This document shows, one piece after another, positions 35,562-41,502 of a stretch of DNA of 41,502 bases. Numbering within the stretch: position 1 is the first letter of the stretch; each line of letters opens with the position of its first letter. The stretch comes from an uncultured Prevotella sp. (GTDB lineage Bacteria; Bacteroidota; Bacteroidia; Bacteroidales; Bacteroidaceae), in NCBI GenBank assembly GCA_905198745.1, contig CAJKDU010000022.1, positions 1-41,502 of the forward strand, in the 5' to 3' direction. The position numbers and the translations under genes are program-made. Under the pieces are notes generated by a model. The model made no database searches. It had not been told where the DNA came from and saw nothing but the letters and a program-made list of their open reading frames with translations.

Positions 35562-37556
35562 ATGAACACAAAGACTACACTCACCACCCTTGCCCTCGCA
35601 CTTGCCGCCCACGGAGCCGTGCTGGCACAGGAAGACACCACCACCGTGAAGGGACAGCGGCTCGACGGCGTGACCGTGACCTCCGGGTCGACCACACGCC
35701 GCATGGCAGGCGCTGTGAACGGCACTGTCATCACCCGCCAGGAGCTCTTCAAGGCGGCCTGCTGCAACCTGGGCGAGAGTTTCGTGACCAACCCTTCCGT
35801 TGACGTGAACTACAGCGATGCCACCACGGGTGCCAAGCAAATCAAACTGCTCGGGCTGAGCGGCACCTATGTGCAGATGCTTAACGAAAACCTGCCTGCT
35901 TTCCGCGGTGCGGCACTGCCCTACGCACTGGGCTACGTGCCGGGCACATGGATGCAGAGCATACAGGTGTCGAAGGGCAACGCCTCGGTGAAGAACGGCT
36001 ACGAAGCCATCACCGGACAACTCAATGTGGAGTATCTCAAGCCCGAGGCTGAACAGGCCGTCGACGTGAATCTCTACGGCAACACCAAGGCCAAGTTTGA
36101 GGCCAACGCTGATGCCAACCTGCATCTCGACCAGCGGCTCTCCACCAACCTGCTGCTGCACTTCGAGAACTCGTGGGGACACCACGACCAGAACAACGAC
36201 GGATTCATCGACATGCCGCGCGTGCGGCAATACAACCTGTCGAACCGATGGGTGTGGAAGGGCGACCGCTACATCTTCCACGGCGGACTGAGCCTGGTCA
36301 ATGAGAACCGCACCAGCGGACAGACCGCCCACAGCCACAGCATGGAGGGCGAACCTTACCGCATCGGCATACGCACCAACCGCTATGAGGGCTATATGAA
36401 GCATGCCTTCGTGCTCGACCCCGACCACGGCGGCAACCTTGCCCTGATGGGCAACGTGTCCATGCACGAGCAGGATGCCAACTACGGGCACAAACTTTAT
36501 GGCGTGAACGAGAAAAATGCCTACGCCCAACTGATGTACGAGACAAACTTCACCCCCGAACACAATCTCTCGGCCGGCATAAGCGTGAACTACGACTACC
36601 TGGGCCAGCGACTCAACCTCGCCGGCAACAACGAGCGCATCAACGAGCGCGAGACCACGCCGGGTGCCTATGCACAGTACACGCTCAACCTGCAGCAGCG
36701 GCTGGTGGCCATGGCTGGCATACGCGTGGACCACAGCAGCCTCTACGGCACCTTCGTCACTCCGCGCATGCACATCAAGTGGATGCCAAGCAACCTTCTC
36801 AGTCTGCGCCTTTCGGCAGGCAAGGGCTACCGCACCGTACATCCGCTGGCAGAAATGAACTATCTGCTTGCCTCGGGCCGCACACTTGTCATCGACGACA
36901 TGGAACAGGAAGCGGCATGGAACTACGGCGTGAGTGCGGGATTCAACATTCCGCTCTTCGGCAAGACGCTGAAACTGAACGCTGAATACTACCACACCCG
37001 CTTCTCCCGTCAAGCCGTGGTGGACTACGACACCGACCCGCACGTGCTCCACATTGCCAACCTGCAGGGCAAGTCATACAGCAACACCGTGCAGGTGGAC
37101 GCCACCTACCCCATCCTGCGCACCATCTCGCTCACTGCCGCATGGCGACTGAACGACGTGAAGACCACCTACGGAGGCAAGCTGATGGAAAAACCGCTGC
37201 AAAGCAAGTACAAGGGTCTGGTGAGCCTGAGCTACAAGAGTCCGCTCGAACTGTGGAAATTCGACGTGACGCTGCAACTCAACGGCGGCGGCCGCATGAC
37301 GCAGAGCTACACGCTCGCCGACGGCACCGCCTCATGGGAGCCACGCTTCCATGCCTACGAACAACTCACCGCCCAGCTCACCCGCGAGTTCCGCCACGTG
37401 TCGCTCTATGTGGGCGGCGAGAACCTCACCGGCTTCCGCCAGAAACGCACCATCATCGGCAGCGACAACCCCTGGGGTGCCGACTTCGAACCTACCATGG
37501 TGTGGGGACCCGTGGAGGGTGCCATGGGCTACGTGGGAGTGAGAATACATTTATAG
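35562..37556 (+). CDS. TonB-dependent receptor, probably for a metal or metal complex
   Basis: An outer-membrane receptor of 664 residues. The signal peptide ends AVLAQ near 23, then a TonB-box region (LDGVTVTSGS). The plug (about 45-150) contains SFVTNPSVDVNYSDATTG, IKLLGLSGTYVQMLNEN and GYEAITGQLNVEY. The barrel fills the rest and ends GYVGVRIHL. There is no N-terminal carboxypeptidase-like domain, so it is not a SusC. A His/Met-rich loop (GQTAHSHSMEGE, about 260) and the HMA protein 23 bases downstream suggest copper or another soft metal. The frame is open from 35526, but that overlaps the promoter. The metal is inferred from context. Confidence 0.88.
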   Translation: MNTKTTLTTLALALAAHGAVLAQEDTTTVKGQRLDGVTVTSGSTTRRMAGAVNGTVITRQELFKAACCNLGESFVTNPSVDVNYSDATTGAKQIKLLGLSGTYVQMLNENLPAFRGAALPYALGYVPGTWMQSIQVSKGNASVKNGYEAITGQLNVEYLKPEAEQAVDVNLYGNTKAKFEANADANLHLDQRLSTNLLLHFENSWGHHDQNNDGFIDMPRVRQYNLSNRWVWKGDRYIFHGGLSLVNENRTSGQTAHSHSMEGEPYRIGIRTNRYEGYMKHAFVLDPDHGGNLALMGNVSMHEQDANYGHKLYGVNEKNAYAQLMYETNFTPEHNLSAGISVNYDYLGQRLNLAGNNERINERETTPGAYAQYTLNLQQRLVAMAGIRVDHSSLYGTFVTPRMHIKWMPSNLLSLRLSAGKGYRTVHPLAEMNYLLASGRTLVIDDMEQEAAWNYGVSAGFNIPLFGKTLKLNAEYYHTRFSRQAVVDYDTDPHVLHIANLQGKSYSNTVQVDATYPILRTISLTAAWRLNDVKTTYGGKLMEKPLQSKYKGLVSLSYKSPLELWKFDVTLQLNGGGRMTQSYTLADGTASWEPRFHAYEQLTAQLTREFRHVSLYVGGENLTGFRQKRTIIGSDNPWGADFEPTMVWGPVEGAMGYVGVRIHL

Positions 37557-37579
37557 ACAACATCTAACAACATACAGAC

Positions 37580-37912
37580 ATGAAACAAAGAATCGCAACA
37601 ATCGCCATGACACTGATGGTGGCCATGGCAGCCTCAGCCAAAGACATCAAGACAGCCATCTTCACCACCACTCCGCAGATGCACTGCGAGAACTGCGAGA
37701 AGAAAATCAAGATGGGACTGCGCTTCGAGAAAGGCATCAAGAGCATCGACACCAGTGTGGAGAAGCAGACCGTCACCATCAAGTATGACGCCAAGAAGAC
37801 TTCCACCGACAAGATTTCAGAGGCTTTCGGCAAAATCGGCTACAACGTGCGCCTGCTCAAGAAGGGCGAAAGCGTGAAGCTCAACACCAACGAGCCTTGC
37901 AAGAACATGTAG
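37580..37912 (+). CDS. Periplasmic heavy-metal-associated (HMA) domain protein
   Basis: A 110-residue exported protein: a signal peptide (about 1-20, ending ASA), then one HMA ferredoxin-like fold (about 22-92) with the metal-binding CxxC as MHCENCEKKI (Cys36, Cys39), and a short tail with one further Cys (EPCKNM). HMA domains usually carry Cu(I) or Zn(II) in the cytosol; an exported copy behind a TonB receptor is a recurring Bacteroidetes pairing and probably accepts the metal brought in by it. It shares the receptor's transcript. Confidence 0.87.
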   Translation: MKQRIATIAMTLMVAMAASAKDIKTAIFTTTPQMHCENCEKKIKMGLRFEKGIKSIDTSVEKQTVTIKYDAKKTSTDKISEAFGKIGYNVRLLKKGESVKLNTNEPCKNM

Positions 37913-37932
37913 GCCCCAAAGGAGACCTAAGA

Positions 37933-37980
37933 CCAAAACGGGCGGCACCACAACAGTCTATGTGGTGTCGCCCGTTTTGG
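37933..37980 (+). terminator. Strong terminator after the receptor/HMA unit
   Basis: CCAAAACGGGCG and CGCCCGTTTTGG form a 20-bp stem with GCACCACA/TGTGGTGT, broken by one mismatch, around an eight-base loop. It can act on both strands and also faces the minus-strand glycosyltransferase gene. Confidence 0.8.
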
Positions 37981-38047
37981 TTCCCGGTTTGTTTTGAATG
38001 GTGTAAATCACATACCCCCAATCAGACTGTCATTTACGGACAGACAA

Positions 38048-39214
38048 TCATTGCATTGAAACTATTTCCGAAAACAATTTAGAAAGCCTGCTGCCCACAG
38101 CCTCGGGCGACGACATCTCCGCCACGTGCTGCGACATCTGCCGTGAATCACCGTCGGCAGGCGACAGCGCCACCTGTTCCATCATGCCGGCAAGCGCCTC
38201 CACATCGTCGACAGGCACCACATGGCAGCCTGTTATGCGCATGGCTTGCGGCGCCACCTCGGTGGTAATGACGGGGATGCCGGTGCTCATGGCCTCCAGC
38301 AATACCAGGGGCTGCGCCTCGCTGCGCGAGGCAAGCACCAGGCAGTCGCTCTGATAGAGGATGTCGCGCACCCGCTGCTTGTCCACCAGTCCGTACATCT
38401 TCACCCTGTCTTCCAGCTTTAGTGCCTTCACCATGGCAGCCAGGCGCGGCGAGTCGGTGTAGGTGCCGGCTATGGCCAGACAGGCATCCACGCGCCGCTG
38501 TTCCACCAACGTGCGGAATGCCTTGAGCAGCACGTCGTAGCCCTTGAGGGGAATGAACATGGCCAGACAGCAGAACCGCATGGGGCGTCCGCCTTTAGGC
38601 TCGCGCTCGCGATAGGCAAAGAAGCGGGTGTCGATGGTGTTGGATATGGCAGTATGCCGATAGTCGGTGCCGAAATAGGGCGCAATGTCCGCCACCAGTT
38701 CTTCCGACACCGCCACCACCCTTGCCGCCTCACGGTAGGCGTCTTTCAGCAAAGGTATCTGCCAAGCGTCCGTGCGCCCGTGCAGTTCGGTGTCGAACAC
38801 CTGGTGAGAAAGGTGCTCCGTGATGACATAGGGCACGCCGTAGCGCCGGGAAAGTGCCTGAGCCGCACAGCCTGCCCACTTGGCACAGTGGGCATGGATG
38901 ATGTCGGGTACGCCGTGGGCTGCCACATAGCGGGCTGCCATCTGTTCCACGGCACTCACCCAACGCTTCATGTTGCGGTGCTTGCAGAGAGGCCAGCCAC
39001 GCAACTGACGGTAGTAGACCTCGATGCCGTCCATCTGCCGTTTTTCCACATGAGTGGCTGCGGTCACAAACTGCCACCGGCTGATAGTCACGCCAAGTTG
39101 CACGCACGCCACGATGCGCACCGTGTGCCCCTGGGCAGCCAAGGCCTTGCTCTGATCCAGGCAGAACCATCCGCCGTAGGGCGGAAAGAAAGAGGGAATC
39201 TCAAGAATATGCAC
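38048..39214 (-). CDS. Glycosyltransferase, GT4 family
   Basis: A 388-residue cytosolic or membrane-peripheral glycosyltransferase with two Rossmann domains (GT-B). The acceptor domain begins HILEIPSFFPPYGG with the Gly-Gly loop and has HAHCAKWAGCAAQAL near 108-122 and ITEHLSHQVF. The donor domain has FIPLKGYDVLLKAF near 237-250, and the GT4 signature EAQPLVLLEAMSTGIPVITT near 316-335 with the nucleotide-sugar Glu. It stands alone, in no visible polysaccharide cluster, so the sugar and acceptor cannot be guessed. It was read from the ATG at 39214; no clear promoter is visible. Confidence 0.9.
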   Translation of the reverse strand: MHILEIPSFFPPYGGWFCLDQSKALAAQGHTVRIVACVQLGVTISRWQFVTAATHVEKRQMDGIEVYYRQLRGWPLCKHRNMKRWVSAVEQMAARYVAAHGVPDIIHAHCAKWAGCAAQALSRRYGVPYVITEHLSHQVFDTELHGRTDAWQIPLLKDAYREAARVVAVSEELVADIAPYFGTDYRHTAISNTIDTRFFAYREREPKGGRPMRFCCLAMFIPLKGYDVLLKAFRTLVEQRRVDACLAIAGTYTDSPRLAAMVKALKLEDRVKMYGLVDKQRVRDILYQSDCLVLASRSEAQPLVLLEAMSTGIPVITTEVAPQAMRITGCHVVPVDDVEALAGMMEQVALSPADGDSRQMSQHVAEMSSPEAVGSRLSKLFSEIVSMQ

Positions 39215-39273
39215 GATAGATGTTTACTGAAATTGTGTTCGGAGAAAAGGAGTGTACATAACCATGAAGGACC

Positions 39274-39319
39274 AAAAAAGAGGATGACCGCGCTTGAACA
39301 ACAGGCGCACGTCATCCTC
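39274..39319 (-). terminator. Intrinsic terminator of pdxS-pdxT
   Basis: On the minus strand GAGGATGAC (39319-39311) pairs with GTCATCCTC (39288-39280) with GCGC inside, followed by TTTTTT. Confidence 0.85.
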
Positions 39320-39351
39320 CATATATCATTCTATAAGTGTAAGCGAAAGGT

Positions 39352-39921
39352 TCACTTCCTGCACATGTCCACGAAATACTCGTGCACACGCGTATCGTCG
39401 TTCAGTTCGGGATGGAAAGCGGTGACGAGCTGATTGCCCTCGCGCGCTGCCACGATGTGGCCGTCGACCACAGCCAGTGCCTCGGCCTCACCGCTCACGC
39501 CTGCAATATAGGGCGCACGGATGAAGGTCATGGGCACGTCTTCGCCAATGCCCTTCACGGGAGCCTCGGTGTAGAAACTGCCCAGCTGTCGTCCGTAGGC
39601 ATTGCGGCACACGCGGGTGTGCATGGTGGACAGGCGCTCAAAGGTTTCTCCCTCCACATCGGCAGAAAGGAGAATCAGTCCGGCACAAGTGCCGAACACC
39701 GGCATGCCGCCGGCAATGGCCTTGCGTATGGGCTCAAGCAGTCCCAGTTCGCGCAGCAGTTTGGCCTGCGTGGTGCTCTCGCCACCGGGGATGACAAGCC
39801 CGTCCTTGGGCTGGTCCCAATCGGCAAGCTGGCGCACCTCGAAGGTCTCCACGCCGAGTCGCTGGAGCATGTGTTCATGCTCGATGAAGGCTCCCTGAAG
39901 AGCCAAAACAGCTATTCTCAT
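39352..39921 (-). CDS. pdxT: Pyridoxal 5'-phosphate synthase glutaminase subunit
   Basis: Releases ammonia from glutamine and channels it to PdxS for vitamin B6 synthesis. The 189 residues show a class I glutaminase fold with VIPGGEST (43-50), the nucleophile Cys79 in FGTCAGLILL, and the partner pair His170/Glu172 in FHPEL. Length is standard. It starts five bases after the pdxS stop, so the two subunits are made together as their complex requires. Confidence 0.96.
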   Translation of the reverse strand: MRIAVLALQGAFIEHEHMLQRLGVETFEVRQLADWDQPKDGLVIPGGESTTQAKLLRELGLLEPIRKAIAGGMPVFGTCAGLILLSADVEGETFERLSTMHTRVCRNAYGRQLGSFYTEAPVKGIGEDVPMTFIRAPYIAGVSGEAEALAVVDGHIVAAREGNQLVTAFHPELNDDTRVHEYFVDMCRK

Positions 39922-39926
39922 CTTGA

Positions 39927-40814
39927 TTATTTTCCTCTCTCAGCCATGAGGAGCTGAATTTCGCTCTCGTTGATACCCACCATAGCCTCGCCGAGGTCTT
40001 CGGAGAGTTCGGCAAGCATCTTGGCATCGTTGTAGTTGGTCACGGCCTTCACGATGGCAGCGGCACGCTTGGCGGGATTACCGCTCTTGAAGATGCCGGA
40101 GCCGACGAACACGCCCTCGGCACCGAGCTGCATCATCAGTGCGGCATCGGCAGGGGTAGCCACACCGCCGGCAGCGAAGTTCACCACGGGCAGCTTGCCG
40201 TTCTCGTGCACATATTTCACGAGGTCGTAGGGAGCCTGGAGCTGCTTGGCAGCCTCGAAAAGCTCGTCCTCGCTCATGGAAACGAGACGCTTGATTTCGC
40301 TCTGCATCATGCGCATGTGGGTCACGGCCTGCACCACGTCGCCCGTACCGGGTTCGCCCTTGGTGCGAATCATCGTGGCACCCTCGGCAATGCGGCGGAG
40401 CGCCTCGCCCAGGTTCTTGGCACCGCACACGAAAGGCACGTCAAACTTGGTCTTGTCGATGTGGTACACGTTGTCTGCCGGCGAAAGCACCTCGCTCTCG
40501 TCGATATAGTCGATTTCGATGGCCTGGAGAATCTGTGCCTCGGCGAAATGACCGATGCGGCACTTGGCCATCACGGGGATAGAAACAGCTTCCTGAATGC
40601 CCTTGATCATCTTAGGGTCGCTCATGCGCGACACACCGCCTGCCGCACGGATATCGGCAGGAATACGTTCCAAAGCCATGACGGCGCAAGCGCCTGCCGC
40701 CTCGGCAATCTTTGCCTGTTCTGGAGTTGTCACGTCCATAATCACACCGCCCTTGAGCATCTGTGCCAAGTTGCGGTTGAGGGTTTGTCTGTCTTCTTTC
40801 ATTTTCTCATTCAT
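39927..40814 (-). CDS. pdxS: Pyridoxal 5'-phosphate synthase lyase subunit
   Basis: Builds pyridoxal phosphate from ribose 5-phosphate, glyceraldehyde 3-phosphate and ammonia. The 295 residues contain GGVIMDVTTPEQAKIAE, ALERIPADIRAAGG, the Schiff-base lysine Lys84 in VMAKCRIGH, Lys152 in MIRTKGEPGTG, and the phosphate-binding FAAGGVATPADAALMM. I start at the ATG 40814; the frame extends to 40979 but without family character. A start at 40802 is also possible. It forms an operon with pdxT and a downstream terminator. Confidence 0.96.
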   Translation of the reverse strand: MNEKMKEDRQTLNRNLAQMLKGGVIMDVTTPEQAKIAEAAGACAVMALERIPADIRAAGGVSRMSDPKMIKGIQEAVSIPVMAKCRIGHFAEAQILQAIEIDYIDESEVLSPADNVYHIDKTKFDVPFVCGAKNLGEALRRIAEGATMIRTKGEPGTGDVVQAVTHMRMMQSEIKRLVSMSEDELFEAAKQLQAPYDLVKYVHENGKLPVVNFAAGGVATPADAALMMQLGAEGVFVGSGIFKSGNPAKRAAAIVKAVTNYNDAKMLAELSEDLGEAMVGINESEIQLLMAERGK

Positions 40815-40947
40815 TATTACTTGAAACTTGTATTTTTGTAGCCAATGGGAAGCAAAACGTAGCTTTCCGAGTGCAAAGGAACAAAAAAACAATGAAATAA
40901 CGAAATAAAACACATGCTTTGTTGCAAATAAGTGAAAAAAGTAATCG

Positions 40948-41101
40948 CCAACGGCACATGAGCGAATAGCTAACGGCACTCTTAGGAAGGCTTAATGGCA
41001 TACTTACGACTCGTTAATGGCATACTTACGGAGTCTTACTCGTATACTTAGGAGATCTTACTCGCATACTTAGGAGACCTTACTCGTATACTTACGGATG
41101 T
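40948..41101. repeat. 22-bp tandem repeat array 3 (7 units)
   Basis: Units start at 40948, 40970, 40992, 41014, 41036, 41058 and 41080. The typical unit is TTAATGGCATACTTACGACT followed by CG; later units swap AATGG for ACTCG and ACG for AGG. Taken as reverse complement, the units match array 2 at 19 of 22 positions. It lies upstream of pdxS, in the 470-base gene-poor stretch at the right edge. Confidence 0.9.
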
Positions 41102-41183
41102 GCCCACAACAGAGGACGGACTTTGGGCACTTTGTTGACAAGCCGAGGACGTGCTTTCAAATAGGCGTAGGAAGAACGGGAAT

Positions 41184-41292
41184 TTAACCCAAGTTTGACA
41201 GTATGAAGATTTTTCGTTATTTTTCGTCGTAAGTAAATGATACTCACTGACGCCAATAGAAAAACAAATTGACTGTGTAAAACTTGGGTTAA
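41184..41292. mobile_element. MITE-like sequence bounded by 13-bp inverted repeats
   Basis: TTAACCCAAGTTT at 41184-41196 and its exact reverse complement at 41280-41292 enclose 83 bases without a gene. Just inside both ends an ACAGT word repeats in inverted order, with a small offset. The right arm overlaps the stop codon of the winged-helix fragment. No target duplication is obvious, so a transposon-derived origin is only suggested. Confidence 0.35.
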
Positions 41293-41450
41293 TTGTTTTT
41301 TACAACCCACTCTCCATCGCTTTTTCTTCCCTTATGCTCCAATATTCCCATTTCTTTAAGACTTTTGACAATTTTGTAAACAGAAGTACGTCCAATGCCT
41401 ATCGCTTTTCCTATCTGTTCCATTGTTAACGAAGGATTCTTCTTTACGGT
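41289..41450 (-). pseudogene. C-terminal winged-helix DNA-binding fragment
   Basis: On the minus strand, the frame ending at the TAA 41291-41289 is open for 53 codons up to a TGA at 41453-41451. It codes a clear winged helix-turn-helix (LTMEQIGKAIGIGRTSVYKI, then a recognition helix and EMGILEHKGRK, ending WVVKNN), like the C-terminal HTH of AlbA_2/ATPase or Fic-type regulators. Upstream of the TGA another frame (YYNIKEGYQRYSGMN) is open to the window edge. This looks like the same protein in a different frame, so a frameshift is likely. The remainder is outside the window. Confidence 0.5.
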
Positions 41451-41502
41451 TCATCCCCGAATAGCGTTGGTATCCCTCCTTGATATTATAATAAAAGCTG
41501 CC

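Noticed and set aside
40815..40979. N-terminal extension of PdxS
   Set aside because: The family starts close to the ATG at 40814; the extra 55 residues are hydrophobic with no match to the family.

Overview
The window reads as a chromosomal segment of a GC-rich Prevotella-like Bacteroidales (Prevotellaceae). The evidence is the Bacteroidetes promoter form (TAnnTTTG at -7 with TTTG-like -33) ahead of most transcription units, SusD, BACON, DUF4465, DUF4369 and DUF4625 family proteins, BtuB/BtuG-type B12 uptake, and the degenerate C-terminal tails (Gly-Lys/Arg-Arg then Gly-Ile/Val-Tyr) common on Prevotella secreted proteins. No rRNA, tRNA or CRISPR array was seen.

Layout. At 1-216 lies one end of an IS4-family (IS50/Tn5-like) insertion sequence, which cuts off the 5' end of a large secreted pectinesterase gene (217-3267). 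A 1.28-kb gene-free spacer with repeats follows. The housekeeping block 4550-16538 (+) holds dnaX, a DivIC/FtsB-like protein, a small membrane protein, a DUF4369 lipoprotein, pyrC, a free-standing methionine-synthase reactivation domain, a membrane phosphoesterase, a plsC-type acyltransferase, a GT2 polyprenyl-phosphate sugar transferase and mfd. On the minus strand, 16625-18297 is a metal-uptake operon: a Cys/His-rich membrane protein is intact, but the TonB receptor behind it is a broken mosaic with DUF4625 sequence. A DMT exporter follows.

Accessory regions. At 19781-20783 a promoter, a short terminator-ended RNA and an Abi_2 (AbiF-type, HEPN) gene form a probable RNA-controlled abortive-infection module; its reading frame carries an in-frame stop at codon 19. 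A cobalamin riboswitch (20886-21045) heads a five-gene B12 capture operon (21079-26815). At 27083-29795 an AT-rich island carries a rod-shaped structured RNA (27320-27480) and an orphan lipoprotein fusing an N-terminal surface domain, a BACON domain and a SusD-like C-terminus. Then come a small lipoprotein, a secreted PL1 pectate lyase with a small companion protein (31100-34486, -), an HAD phosphatase, a TonB receptor plus a periplasmic HMA metal-binding protein (35562-37912), a GT4 glycosyltransferase, and the pdxS-pdxT pyridoxal-phosphate synthase pair. The right edge carries a 22-bp tandem repeat array, a MITE-like inverted repeat and a fragment of a winged-helix protein.

How it fits together. 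Pectinesterase and pectate lyase point to growth on plant pectin. The B12 operon and the MetH reactivation protein fit an organism that scavenges cobalamin. The points most worth a second look are the abiF-like RNA/Abi_2 module, the structured RNA ahead of the BACON-SusD fusion, and a family of exactly 22-bp-period tandem repeats at three separate intergenic sites.
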